64,000 bases of DNA, from positions 2,046,001 through 2,110,000 of the forward strand of contig NZ_CP126738.1 in the NCBI RefSeq assembly GCF_030246865.1. The letters are read 5' to 3'. Position numbers and translations under genes: made by a program. The notes under the pieces are model-generated. The model was not told the DNA's origin. It saw only the letters and a program-made list of their open reading frames with translations, and ran no database searches. The stretch is from Microbacterium sp. zg-B96 (GTDB lineage: Bacteria; Actinomycetota; Actinomycetes; Actinomycetales; Microbacteriaceae). How positions within the stretch are numbered: the stretch's first letter is position 1; every line of letters begins with the position of its first letter. Positions 1-8,685 of this stretch are shown in pieces.

Positions 1-590
1 AAGCACAGCAGGATGAACACCGCCAGCAGCGTGCCGGTGGCGACATGCCCGACCGTGCTGCCGATGGCCAGGGCGCCGGTCCACAGCAGCTGCACCTGCT
101 GCTCGAGCAGGTCCACCCCCTGCTCGAGGAAGCCGTCGATCTGCTCACCGGTGAGGTTCAGCGGCCCCGCGATCAGGTAGCCCCGCAGCCGGTCGGCCGC
201 CGCCACCGTGCTGGCCTGGACCGAAGACCACTGGCGGGTGATCTGCCAGATCGCCAGCCACAGCAGACCACCGACGACGGCGATTGTGCCGATAAGGGAG
301 ATCACGATGGCCAGCCAGCGGGGGAAGCGATGGCGCAGCATGAAGCCGAAGACGGGCCACAGCAGCGCCGAGACGAGGATCGCGATCAGCAGCGGGATCA
401 CCAGCAGCTTCAGCTGGATGACGAGCCAGATCGCCACGCCGATCGCCGCCGCGATCACCAGGAACCGCCATGAGTATGCCGTGGCGACCCGCAGCCCGCG
501 AGGAAGAGCGGTCGTGACGTCGTCAGTCACGCTCTTGCGGCGCACTGCGTCGAAGAAGACGTTGCGCGGCCTTTCTTCGGAGCCGGTCAC
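1..590 (-). CDS. AI-2E family transporter (N-terminal part, cut by the window edge)
   Basis: Reading the minus strand from a GTG at 590 gives an open frame that runs off the left edge, about 196 codons. After a roughly 35-residue cytoplasmic start there are two close hydrophobic helices (around residues 42-60 and 62-80), a basic turn, a third helix, then an amphipathic region rich in Leu, Gln and Glu and another hydrophobic stretch. This matches the N-terminal half of the AI-2E/YdiK/TqsA exporter-like superfamily, inner-membrane proteins whose substrate is usually unknown. An ATG eight bases upstream is followed at once by a stop in its own frame, so GTG is the only plausible start. The family call is by recognition of the helix pattern; the C-terminal half is not visible. 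Confidence 0.75.
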   Translation of the reverse strand, partial: MTGSEERPRNVFFDAVRRKSVTDDVTTALPRGLRVATAYSWRFLVIAAAIGVAIWLVIQLKLLVIPLLIAILVSALLWPVFGFMLRHRFPRWLAIVISLIGTIAVVGGLLWLAIWQITRQWSSVQASTVAAADRLRGYLIAGPLNLTGEQIDGFLEQGVDLLEQQVQLLWTGALAIGSTVGHVATGTLLAVFILLC

Positions 591-669
591 CAGGTCATTC
601 TAGAGTCGCCAGCCGGCGACCACGACGCCCACCCCGCCGGTGTCGGGCCACGTCGCTAGACTTTCGGCC

Positions 670-1962
670 GTGTCCACGATCCGCCCCGCTCCCCGCTCCG
701 CCACCCTCCGCCGGGACGAGGCACGGCGGATGGCCCTGGCTGCGCAGGGATTCGCCAGGCCGCGGCCCGCCGTCGTGGGCACCCGTCAGCTCAACCTCGC
801 CCTCGCCCGAATGGCGACGTTGCAGATCGACTCCGTCAACGTCTTCGCGCGGTCGCACTACCTGCCGCTGTTCTCCCGCCTGGGGCCGTACGACCCGGCG
901 CTGCTGGAGCGCCTGCTGTTCGCGCGCCGCGGGCCGTACACCGAGTACTGGGCGCATGTGGCGTCCTTCATCCCGACGGCCGACTGGGGACTGTTCGCGT
1001 TCCGGCACGAGGATCTGCAGGTCCGCTACGGGCAGCGCGCCGACCGCTGGTTCCACGCCCATCGCGGGGTGGTCGACGATGTGCGGGCGCAGCTGGCCGC
1101 ACGCGGCCCGCTGCGGCCCGCGCAGATCGAGCATGCCGCCAAGACCGCACCGACGGGCGCCTGGTGGGACTGGGACGTCGTGAAGCGCTCCCTGGAGTAC
1201 CTGTGGCTGTTCGGCGAGGTCGCCGTTGCCGGGCGACGCGGGTTCGAGCGGCGGTATGGGCTGGTGGCGGATGTGATCCCGGATGCCGCTCGGGTCCCGG
1301 TCCCCCGCGCCGATGCCATCCGCGAACTCGTCGCCCGCGCCGCCGCGGCCTACGGCGTCGCAACGGCGACCGATCTGGCCGACTACTGGCGCATCGCCGA
1401 CCGCGCGGCGGTGCTGCAGGCGGTGAGCGACCTGGTCGACGCCGGCACGCTGGAGCCGGTCGCCGTCGAGGGCTGGGAACGCGCCGGCCGGGCGCTCCCG
1501 GCATGGCGCCACCGCGACGCGACGCTCCCCCGCCGAGTGGAGGCGGCCACCGTGCTCACTCCGTTCGATCCGCTGGTGTGGTTCCGCGATCGCGCCGAGC
1601 GTCTGTTCGACTTCGAGTACCGCATCGAGATCTACACCCCCGCGAACAAGCGCCGCTACGGCTACTACTCGCTGCCCGTGCTCGTGGGCGACGACGTGGT
1701 GGGTCGGGTGGATCTGAAGGCCGACCGCGCCGGCTCCACCCTTCTCGTGCAGTCGGCGTGGTGGGAGCACGGCCGCCCCGGCCATGCCGCCGACCGGCTC
1801 GCCGAGGTGTTGAGGTCTGCGGCGCGGTGGCAGGGGCTGGAGCGGGTGTCGATCGGCCGGTGGGGCGACGCGGCGGACGACGTCGCCGCGGCGCTGGGCG
1901 CGGCATTCCGGCACGATCGGCCCGCAGTGGCCGAACCGGTCGCGGCTACGGTGGAGGTGTGA
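670..1962 (+). CDS. Winged-helix DNA glycosylase-like protein (HTH_42, AlkZ/YcaQ family)
   Basis: A 430-residue cytoplasmic protein from GTG 670; an upstream in-frame start at 640 would add ten poorly conserved residues. It has the tandem winged-helix layout of the HTH_42 (YcaQ/AlkZ) family. Near residue 52 it carries Q-I-D, the Q-x-D/Q catalytic motif of this family, followed by SVNVFARSHYLPLFSRLG, the usual neighbouring signature. The C-terminal part holds the conserved LTPFDPLVWFRDRAERLF and YKP-type (here YTPANKRRYGYY) blocks. Family members excise bulky alkylated bases or unhook interstrand crosslinks. The stop overlaps the next gene's GTG by four bases, suggesting translational coupling. 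A divergent paralogue lies at 2880-3953 on the other strand. Substrate cannot be told from sequence. Confidence 0.85.
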   Translation: MSTIRPAPRSATLRRDEARRMALAAQGFARPRPAVVGTRQLNLALARMATLQIDSVNVFARSHYLPLFSRLGPYDPALLERLLFARRGPYTEYWAHVASFIPTADWGLFAFRHEDLQVRYGQRADRWFHAHRGVVDDVRAQLAARGPLRPAQIEHAAKTAPTGAWWDWDVVKRSLEYLWLFGEVAVAGRRGFERRYGLVADVIPDAARVPVPRADAIRELVARAAAAYGVATATDLADYWRIADRAAVLQAVSDLVDAGTLEPVAVEGWERAGRALPAWRHRDATLPRRVEAATVLTPFDPLVWFRDRAERLFDFEYRIEIYTPANKRRYGYYSLPVLVGDDVVGRVDLKADRAGSTLLVQSAWWEHGRPGHAADRLAEVLRSAARWQGLERVSIGRWGDAADDVAAALGAAFRHDRPAVAEPVAATVEV

Positions 1963-2873
1963 AGCGCGGCGCCGTCATCGCAGTCGCCGCGGCAGGCGCC
2001 GCGGTGCTCATCGGCGCGGGTGCCGCCTGGTGGGCGTTCAGCCGCCCGGCCTCGGCCCAGGACGCCGCGGAGAGTTATCTGCAGGCCCTGGAATCCGGCG
2101 ACGCCGGTGCACTGGCGCCGCTGCTGCCCGACGGGCAGCAGACCCAGGCGCTGCTGGCATCCTTCGTCGGCGCGGATGCATACGTCGAGGATGCCGCATT
2201 GACCGGCACCACCGTCGAGGGTGACCGCACGGTCGCCGAGGCGAGCGTGCAGCTCGACGGCACCGCGAGCACCATCCAGTTCGCCCTCAGCACCGAGGCG
2301 GGCCGGTGGCAGCTCGCGGGAGACGACCACGTCGTCACGATCGATGTCGCCACGACCCTCGGTGACGCGGTGCAGATCGGCGACGCCCTGGTGCCGCTCG
2401 CCCCCGACGGCGTCGTGCACGTGCTGCCCGCGCTGTACACGCTGCACGCCGCGCCGGTGGACTTCCTCGACGGCGCCGCCACCGTCGCCGCAACCCACGG
2501 ACAGCCGTCGGCGGCCATCGAGGCTGCGCTCGTCCCCGACGCCGCTGCCCGGGCGCAACCGCAATTGGACGCCTACGCCGACGCGTGCGCCGCGCCGGCG
2601 ACCGCGGTGCCGCAGCGATGCGCTCTGGAGGTGCCGTGGCCGGCCGACCTCGCCGAACTGGCGTCGCTGCGGCTGCGGATCGAGGCGTACCCGCAGCTGT
2701 CGATCGACCCGGCCACGCTCACCTTCACCGCCATTGACGGCACCATCGTCGCCACCGCGACCGGGACGACCCGCGCCGGCACCGAGGAGTCCTTCACCTA
2801 TCGCACCGACGCCTGGACGCTGCGCGGTGCGGTGGCGTTCCACGGCGACGAGATGGTGCTCACCGTCTTCTGA
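1959..2873 (+). CDS. Membrane-anchored extracytoplasmic protein, unknown function
   Basis: A 304-residue protein starting at a GTG that overlaps the stop of the glycosylase gene (GTGA). Residues about 4-25 form a single hydrophobic anchor without a lipobox cysteine, followed by an Ala-rich exported region. Residues about 33-60 (DAAESYLQALESGDAGALAPLL) resemble the first helix of NTF2-like or DUF4878 domains found under many actinobacterial membrane anchors. Two cysteines about 13 residues apart in the middle could form a disulfide. I do not recognise a function. The coupling to a DNA-repair-like gene is positional only; the next gene is convergent, six bases away. Confidence 0.7.
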   Translation: MKRGAVIAVAAAGAAVLIGAGAAWWAFSRPASAQDAAESYLQALESGDAGALAPLLPDGQQTQALLASFVGADAYVEDAALTGTTVEGDRTVAEASVQLDGTASTIQFALSTEAGRWQLAGDDHVVTIDVATTLGDAVQIGDALVPLAPDGVVHVLPALYTLHAAPVDFLDGAATVAATHGQPSAAIEAALVPDAAARAQPQLDAYADACAAPATAVPQRCALEVPWPADLAELASLRLRIEAYPQLSIDPATLTFTAIDGTIVATATGTTRAGTEESFTYRTDAWTLRGAVAFHGDEMVLTVF

Positions 2874-2879
2874 GCCGCC

Positions 2880-3953
2880 TCACGCCAGGCCCTGGACGTC
2901 CAGCCCCAGCCACGCCGCCAGGTCGCCGATCTGCTGTTCCACCGCCTCGCGCACACCGTCGTCGAAGCCGGCATCCTCGTGCACCGCATCGACCCGCAGC
3001 ACCCCGGCCTTGCGGTCGGCCTTCGCGTCGAGTTTGCCCACGAACCGGTCGCCGTGCAGGATCGGCAGCGCGAAGTACCCCCAACGGCGAGCGGATGCCG
3101 GCTTGTACATCTCCAGCAGGTATTCGAACCCGAAGAGGTCCTGCAGGCGTGCGCGGTCGAACACCACCTGATCGAACGGCGAGACCAGCACGGTTCGGCC
3201 GTTGAACGGTGCCGGGTCCGCCAGCGCGGTGGCATCCACCTGCCACTGTCCTGCGACGCCCTCGACGACCGCCACGACGCCTGCGCCGTCGTCCATGCTC
3301 TTGAGCCTGGCGATGCCCTGCGCCGCCAGCCGCCGCTCGACCAGTTCGTGATGCGCGTCGTCGTCGGCGACCTCGGGCAGATCGGACGGATACACGCGCT
3401 CGGCGAGGTCGAACAGCCGGCCCTTCGCATCACGCCCCCACACCGCCACTTCGCCCTTGGCCAGCAGGATCTCCAGCATCTGCATCGAGTTGCGGCTGTG
3501 AGTCCAGCCCGTCGACTGCCACGACACCGCGGCGGTGTCGGGGATGTCGGCGGCGTGCAGCGGGCCCTCCGCGCGCAGCCGCCCCAGCACGTCGCGGTGG
3601 AAGGCGGCGTTGGCCTGCAGCCATTCGCGCGCCCGGACGTATTCCGGTCGCCGGGCCATCCGGGCGCGGAACAGGGGCAGATCCGACATCAGCCGGTAGG
3701 CGCCGTCCCACTCGAACAGATCGCGGTCCACCTCCACCGCGCGGCGCAGATCGGCCGGCTGGTACGGCCAGCCCAGGCGGCTCCACAGCAGATGATCGGC
3801 GCTGGGCATGATCGCCGCGGTGGGTTCGATGTTCACCGAGGTGAGCGCATAGACCGTCTCGATGATGCCCGCGGGGCGGGGCGCGGACAGCAGCTGAGCA
3901 CGCACCGCCAGCCGCCGCGCGTCGCGCTGCGAGAGCCGGAGCGGTGCGGCCAT
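2880..3953 (-). CDS. Second HTH_42 (YcaQ/AlkZ-like) winged-helix protein with altered motif
   Basis: A 357-residue protein of the same family as 670-1962, recognisable from RLG near residue 60, the LVSPFDQVVFDRARLQDLF block and the YKPASARRWGYFALP block near the C-terminus. When the region before SRLG is lined up with the neighbour, the catalytic Q-I-D falls on N41-I42-E43, so the usual Q-x-D/Q motif is replaced by N-I-E. It may be a glycosylase with different chemistry or a DNA-binding protein without catalysis. It starts one base after the htpX stop on the same strand, so it is probably the last gene of lemA-htpX-this gene. Confidence 0.8.
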   Translation of the reverse strand: MAAPLRLSQRDARRLAVRAQLLSAPRPAGIIETVYALTSVNIEPTAAIMPSADHLLWSRLGWPYQPADLRRAVEVDRDLFEWDGAYRLMSDLPLFRARMARRPEYVRAREWLQANAAFHRDVLGRLRAEGPLHAADIPDTAAVSWQSTGWTHSRNSMQMLEILLAKGEVAVWGRDAKGRLFDLAERVYPSDLPEVADDDAHHELVERRLAAQGIARLKSMDDGAGVVAVVEGVAGQWQVDATALADPAPFNGRTVLVSPFDQVVFDRARLQDLFGFEYLLEMYKPASARRWGYFALPILHGDRFVGKLDAKADRKAGVLRVDAVHEDAGFDDGVREAVEQQIGDLAAWLGLDVQGLA

Positions 3954-3954
3954 G

Positions 3955-4842
3955 TCAGAACTGCCCGCCCATGGTCTGCAGGCGCTCGATGCGGTCCGGG
4001 ATCGGCGGGTGAGTCGCGAACAGGCGGTCGATCTTGCCCTTGCGCAGCGGATCGGCGATCCACAGGTGCGCCATGGACGTGTTGCCCCGGCGCAGCGGCT
4101 GGGCGTACTCGTCCAGCTTGCTCAGCGCCGACGCGAGGGCGTCGGGGTCGCGCGTCGTGAGCGCGCTCGTCGCGTCGGCGAGATACTCCCGCTGCCGTGA
4201 GATGGCCGACTGCACGACGGCGGCGAGTACCGGCGCGAGGATGGCGGCGATGAGCCCGAACAGCATGAGCACCGCCTGTGCCCGGTTGTTGCCACCGCGC
4301 CCGCCGCGGCTGAAGAACGCCACGCGCAGGCCGATGTCCGCCAGCAGCCCGACGGCCACGACGAGCCCGAAGACGACGAGCGAAACGCGAATGTCGTAGT
4401 TGCGGATGTGCGCGAGCTCGTGGCCCAGCACGCCCTCCAGCTCGCGGTCGGTCAATCGGTCGATCAGACCCGTCGTCACGGTGATCGACGCCTGCTCGGG
4501 TGTACGACCGGTGGCGAACGCGTTCGGCGCCGGATCGTCGACGACGTACAGCTTCGGCATCGGGGTGCCGGTGGCGATGCAGAGGTTCTCGACGATCCGG
4601 TGCACACGCGGCGCGTCCTGCTGCGATACCGCTACGGCCCCGGACAGCGCAAGCGCCTCACGGTCGGCGACGAAGTACTGCACCGTCGCGTAGCCGCCGG
4701 CGAAGACGAGCACGAACGCGGTGATCCACCAGTTGTTCCCCGCCAGCCACCCGGCCAGCAGTCCGAGCCCGCCCAGCAGCAGCACGAAGCCGATGAGGAT
4801 GAACCACGTGTTGCGCTTGTTGCGCGCGATCGCGGAGTACAC
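3955..4842 (-). CDS. htpX: HtpX-like M48 zinc metalloprotease
   Basis: A 295-residue membrane protease. Two hydrophobic helices occupy residues about 13-55, the zinc motif HELAH is near residue 140, two further helices follow, and the third zinc ligand sits in REYLADA near residue 218. This is the full HtpX layout; the family degrades misfolded membrane proteins with the active site on the cytoplasmic face. It follows a LemA gene by 34 bases on the same strand, a common pairing. The start ATG at 4842 has a modest purine-rich upstream region. Confidence 0.92.
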   Translation of the reverse strand: MYSAIARNKRNTWFILIGFVLLLGGLGLLAGWLAGNNWWITAFVLVFAGGYATVQYFVADREALALSGAVAVSQQDAPRVHRIVENLCIATGTPMPKLYVVDDPAPNAFATGRTPEQASITVTTGLIDRLTDRELEGVLGHELAHIRNYDIRVSLVVFGLVVAVGLLADIGLRVAFFSRGGRGGNNRAQAVLMLFGLIAAILAPVLAAVVQSAISRQREYLADATSALTTRDPDALASALSKLDEYAQPLRRGNTSMAHLWIADPLRKGKIDRLFATHPPIPDRIERLQTMGGQF

Positions 4843-4876
4843 AGTGCCTCCGCTCAGTGGTGCCTTGCGGCCCTAC

Positions 4877-5446
4877 TCAGAACTGGACGCGGGGAGGTTC
4901 CGAGATCGCGGCGCCGTCGACGACCTCGAAGAACTCGCGCTCGTGGAAACCGAGGTTGCGAGCGAAGAGGTTGTTCGGGAAGACGCGGATCTTGGTGTTC
5001 AGTTCCCGCACACCGCCGTTGTAGAACCGGCGCGAAGCCTGGATCTTGTCTTCGGTGTCGACGATCGACTGCTGCAGGTGCAGGAAGTTCTGACTCGCCT
5101 GCAGCTGCGGATAGGCCTCGGCGACGGCGAACAGCGATTTGAGCGCCTGCTGCATGTGCCCTTCGGCCACGCCCGCGTCGGCCGGGCCGGCAGCGGCGAG
5201 GGTCTCCGCGCGGGCGCGGGTGACGTTCTCGAACACCGCCTTCTCGTGCGCGGCATAGCCCTTGACCGCCTCGATGAGATTCGGCAGCAGATCGGCGCGG
5301 CGCTTGAGTTGCACCGTGATGTCGCTCCACGCCTCATCCACGCGTACATTCAGCGCGACGAGCGAGTTATAGGTCGCCCACAGGTAGACGCCGACGGCGA
5401 CCACCAGCGCGACGACGATTAGTACCGGGATCAACCATTCCCACAT
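4877..5446 (-). CDS. lemA: LemA family protein
   Basis: A 189-residue protein with one N-terminal transmembrane helix (residues about 4-22) and a long alpha-helical extracytoplasmic region carrying the LemA signatures YNSLVALNVRVDEAWSDI, LKRRADLLPNLIEAVKGY and YN-GGVRELNT. The start at 5446 is chosen because GGGGAG lies about nine bases upstream; an in-frame ATG at 5521 would add 25 residues lacking any family similarity. LemA proteins are scaffolding-type membrane proteins of uncertain role, often next to HtpX as here. Confidence 0.9.
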   Translation of the reverse strand: MWEWLIPVLIVVALVVAVGVYLWATYNSLVALNVRVDEAWSDITVQLKRRADLLPNLIEAVKGYAAHEKAVFENVTRARAETLAAAGPADAGVAEGHMQQALKSLFAVAEAYPQLQASQNFLHLQQSIVDTEDKIQASRRFYNGGVRELNTKIRVFPNNLFARNLGFHEREFFEVVDGAAISEPPRVQF

Positions 5447-5530
5447 GTGTCCGTGGCTCCCCTCAGAGTGTTTCCCCATCCTAGTGGGGTGCGCACCGCC
5501 CGACGTCGCCGGTTCGGGCACTCCCAGTCG

Positions 5531-6844
5531 TTACCCACCGAGCACGCGGTCCAGATACGCGTTGCGGAACATCCCGGTCGGGTCCAGGCGGTCGCGCAAA
5601 GCGGTGAAATCCTCGAACCGGGGATAACGGTGCCGCAGCCGCCCGGCATCCAGCGTGTGCATCTTTCCCCAGTGCGGCCGCCCCTCGTGGCGCAGCATGA
5701 TCTCCTCGACCGCGTCGAAATACTCCGCCGGGTCCTCGCGCCAATAACGGTGCACAGCGATGTACCCGGTCGGCCGTCCGTGCGCCGTGGACAGCCACAG
5801 GTCATCCTCCGCCGCCACCCGCACCTCGACCGGGAACGACAGCCGCCAGCGCCGCTCAGCCACCAGCGCCTGCAGCTCGCCGAACGCTGCGGCCAGGCGC
5901 TCCACCGGCACCGCGTACTCCATCTCGCGGAACCGCACCCCGCGGTGCTGCGTGAACACCACCGGGCATAGATCCCTGTACTCGCGGTCACCGGTGAGCC
6001 GCGTCGCGAGGCGATTGACGGCGGGGACGATGCCGGGCGCGACCGTGCCGGCGGCGCACGTGACGCGGTACACGCCGTTGGCCAGCAGCGTCTCGTCGAT
6101 CCAGCGCCCCACGACCGGAAGCCGATGCCGGGGCGTGCTCTCCGGCATCCGCGTGTTCGTCTTGGTGAGCGCGACGTCGGTGTGGGGGAACCAGTAGAAC
6201 TCGAAGTGATCCGCCGCATCGGCCCGCCCGCTCAGCTCGGCGACCACCTCGCCCAGCGGCTCGGGGCGCTCCACCGCATGCAGCACGAACATCGGCACGC
6301 ACTGCAGCGTCACGTCCACCAGCACCCCGAGGGCGCCGAGCCCCAGTGCGACCGCCGGCAGCAGTTCGGGGTTGTCGGTCTCGTCCACGTGCAGCAGTTC
6401 GCCGTCCGCGGTGACCAGCGTCGCCCCGACCACCTGGGTGGCGATGCCGCCGAAGCGGGCGCCGGTGCCGTGGGTGCCCGTCGAGATGGCGCCGGCGATC
6501 GACTGCCGGTCGATATCGCCGAGATTCTGCATCGCGAGGCCGTAGGGCGCGAGCAGCTGCGGGATGTGGTGCAGCTTGGTCCCGGCCAGCAGGCGCACCT
6601 GCGCGCGGTCGCGGTCGACGGAAACGAGGCCGCTGAGGTCGGTCAGATCCATCAGCACTCCGGGCGCGACCGCGATGCCGGAGAAGCTGTGCCCCGATCC
6701 CACCGCTTTCAGCTGCAGCCCCCGCGCCGCCGCGGCCTGCACGCCGCGGCGCACCGCCGCAACCGTCGCGGGATATTCCACCCGTTGCGGGCGCACCTTC
6801 TCGCTGCGCCCCCAGTTCTGCCAGGTGCCGCCGGGACGTGTCAC
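5531..6844 (-). CDS. D-arabinono-1,4-lactone oxidase family FAD oxidoreductase
   Basis: A 437-residue flavoprotein of the VAO/PCMH fold. The FAD region contains KAVGSGHSFSGIA, near residues 46-58, and the C-terminal ALO domain ends with the conserved RPHWGKMH block and DP-GMF-N-YL motif. Members oxidise aldono-lactones or related sugar alcohols and make hydrogen peroxide. GTG 6844 overlaps the stop of the aldolase-like gene (GTGA) and has GGGGAGGAG just upstream. This gene pair recurs in Microbacteriaceae, which suggests a shared pathway, but the true substrate is unknown. Confidence 0.88.
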   Translation of the reverse strand: MTRPGGTWQNWGRSEKVRPQRVEYPATVAAVRRGVQAAAARGLQLKAVGSGHSFSGIAVAPGVLMDLTDLSGLVSVDRDRAQVRLLAGTKLHHIPQLLAPYGLAMQNLGDIDRQSIAGAISTGTHGTGARFGGIATQVVGATLVTADGELLHVDETDNPELLPAVALGLGALGVLVDVTLQCVPMFVLHAVERPEPLGEVVAELSGRADAADHFEFYWFPHTDVALTKTNTRMPESTPRHRLPVVGRWIDETLLANGVYRVTCAAGTVAPGIVPAVNRLATRLTGDREYRDLCPVVFTQHRGVRFREMEYAVPVERLAAAFGELQALVAERRWRLSFPVEVRVAAEDDLWLSTAHGRPTGYIAVHRYWREDPAEYFDAVEEIMLRHEGRPHWGKMHTLDAGRLRHRYPRFEDFTALRDRLDPTGMFRNAYLDRVLGG

Positions 6845-8061
6845 AGGAAGCTCCTCCCCTCGCCGCGGTAGGTCGGGGTCTCCCCCACGACCTCGGCGCC
6901 GTCGACCAGGTGATAGCGGTCCACGCGCTCGGCGAGCTCACCGCTCTTGGCGTGGCGGAACCAGACGCGGTCGCCCACCCGCAGCTCACGCGCCGCCTCG
7001 CCGCGCAGCGGGGTCTGCACCTCGCCGGCGCCCTCCCTCGTCATCGTGACCAGGCCCCGCGGCCACACCGGCGCGGGCTGGCGGGACGGCAGCGCCGGAC
7101 CGGACGCGATCCACCCGCCGCCGAGCACCGTGACGATGTCGGGTTCGGGCTTGCGCACCACCTCGAGCGCGAATGCCGCGGCCGGTGCCGGCGCGAAGGT
7201 GCGGTAGCCGTCGAACAGGTGACCGGCCAGCAGACCGCTTCCCGCCGTCAGCTCGGTGACCGACTGGTCGGCGGCGGTGTACTCCAGCGACCCGGTGCCG
7301 CCGCCGTTGACGAACTCCAGCGGGGCGATCTCGCGCACCGCCGACACGATCGCGGCCCGGCGCTCACGCAGCTCCTCGCCGGAGCGTCGCTGCATCCACC
7401 GGATCACACGGTCCCCCGACCCGGCGGCATCCGGCTGTCCGGCGATCTGCGCCTCGTACATCATCACGCCCACGAGGTGGAAACCGTCGCGGTCGGCCAC
7501 CGCGCGCGCGAGCCGGGTGGCGTCGCCGGCGTCGCGCAGGGGCGAGCGCCGCACCCCGATGTGTCCGAGACCGAGGGCGCGCCACGACGCGTCGACGTCC
7601 ATCGCCACGCGCAGGGTCGGCCTGGTGGGGGGCGGGGCGACCGCGTCGATCAGGTCCAGTTGCGCGAGGTCGTCGATCATCAACGTCACGCGCGCCGCGG
7701 CCCGCTCGTCGCCGGCGAGCCGGGCGATCGCGCCCCGGTCGACGCTCGGGTAGCCCAGCACGACATCGTGATGGGATTCGGCCAGCCACAGCGCCTCGGG
7801 AAGCGTATAGGCGAGGATGCCGCCGTATCCCGGGACCGCAAGGGCGGCCTCCAGCACCTCGCGGACCCGGATGGACTTGCTAGCCACGCGGATCGGGACG
7901 CCCCCGGCGCGCACCACGAGGTCGAGCGCGTTGAAGCGGAGGGCAGGCACGCTGATCGCGGCGATGGGGCCGGACAGGTGCGCGACGGCGGACGTCATCG
8001 CCTCCCAGTGGGTCGCAGGGACGGGGCGCGCGGCGGCATCATCGCCGAGAAGGTCGAGCAC
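6841..8061 (-). CDS. PLP-dependent amino acid deaminase/aldolase (alanine racemase-fold)
   Basis: A 406-residue protein with an N-terminal TIM barrel of the alanine-racemase/D-threonine aldolase type. The sequence VPIRVASKSIRV near residue 55 supplies the expected Schiff-base lysine, NGGGTGS near residue 252 is the phosphate-binding loop, and the C-terminal beta domain contains the VGDRVWFRHAKSGEL block, typical of proteins annotated amino acid deaminase/aldolase. It likely acts on D-threonine or 3-hydroxy-D-amino acids. It is coupled to the downstream lactone oxidase by a four-base overlap. Confidence 0.85.
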   Translation of the reverse strand: MLDLLGDDAAARPVPATHWEAMTSAVAHLSGPIAAISVPALRFNALDLVVRAGGVPIRVASKSIRVREVLEAALAVPGYGGILAYTLPEALWLAESHHDVVLGYPSVDRGAIARLAGDERAAARVTLMIDDLAQLDLIDAVAPPPTRPTLRVAMDVDASWRALGLGHIGVRRSPLRDAGDATRLARAVADRDGFHLVGVMMYEAQIAGQPDAAGSGDRVIRWMQRRSGEELRERRAAIVSAVREIAPLEFVNGGGTGSLEYTAADQSVTELTAGSGLLAGHLFDGYRTFAPAPAAAFALEVVRKPEPDIVTVLGGGWIASGPALPSRQPAPVWPRGLVTMTREGAGEVQTPLRGEAARELRVGDRVWFRHAKSGELAERVDRYHLVDGAEVVGETPTYRGEGRSFL

Positions 8062-8097
8062 GACGCCAGCCTACGGCCCGCGGGCGCGCCCGGCCGG

Positions 8098-8343
8098 TCA
8101 GCTCGCGCCGGCGGGGCTCGCGTCGGTGCGGGTGTCGTCGTCCAGCGCGACGAGGTCACCGGTGTCGGGATCGATCCGGTGCCGCAGGCATACCGTCCGC
8201 AGGTCGAACCGCCCCTCGGTGGTGACGTCGAGGACCGCCACGCGCTGCCCTTGTGCCGCCACCGGCACCGGGCCGTCGTCCTCCTCGTTGACCGCGCCGG
8301 CGAGGATCGTGCCGGCGGCATCGTGCACGACGATGACCCTCAT
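8098..8343 (-). CDS. Small hypothetical protein
   Basis: An 81-residue protein without transmembrane segments. It begins MRVIVVHDAAGTILAGAV, continues with short beta-type stretches and ends in an acidic, Ala/Ser tail. I do not recognise the family. ATG 8343 overlaps the stop of the preceding small gene by four bases, the layout used for coupled genes throughout this window, which supports both as real. Confidence 0.6.
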   Translation of the reverse strand: MRVIVVHDAAGTILAGAVNEEDDGPVPVAAQGQRVAVLDVTTEGRFDLRTVCLRHRIDPDTGDLVALDDDTRTDASPAGAS

Positions 8344-8600
8344 CGCCCCGCCACCCAGATCGCGCTGAACCGGTAGAGGTTGCCGTGTTCGACGCGGGTG
8401 ACGAAGTGCTCGGTGTGGTGCAGATCGTTGTCGGACGACGTCCACTGCTCGAGGATCTGCGCGCGCGGCTCGTTTGCCTGCCACGGCCGGAACGAGAAGC
8501 CCCAGTAGTGCTCCCGCTCGCCCATCTCCCACGTCCAGTGCACCGTCGCTCCCCCGCGCTGGAAGACCGGTTCTGCCCACACATGGCGGAGGCTCGGCAT
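8340..8600 (-). CDS. Small hypothetical protein rich in aromatic residues
   Basis: An 86-residue protein from ATG 8600, rich in Trp, His, Phe and Tyr (for example WTWEMGEREHYWGFSF and HHTEHFVTRVEHGNLYRF). The purine run GGGGGTAG upstream is a weak ribosome site. I do not recognise the family; the aromatic beta-strand pattern would suit a small beta-barrel fold, which is only a guess. Its stop overlaps the ATG of the 81-residue gene, so the two are probably co-translated. Confidence 0.6.
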   Translation of the reverse strand: MPSLRHVWAEPVFQRGGATVHWTWEMGEREHYWGFSFRPWQANEPRAQILEQWTSSDNDLHHTEHFVTRVEHGNLYRFSAIWVAGR

Positions 8601-8685
8601 ACCGGGGAAGCTACCCCCGCGGCATCCGATGGTCAACGGGGTGCGCGCTGTCTTCGGGAGACGGATGCCGCAGCGGCGCGGCCGG

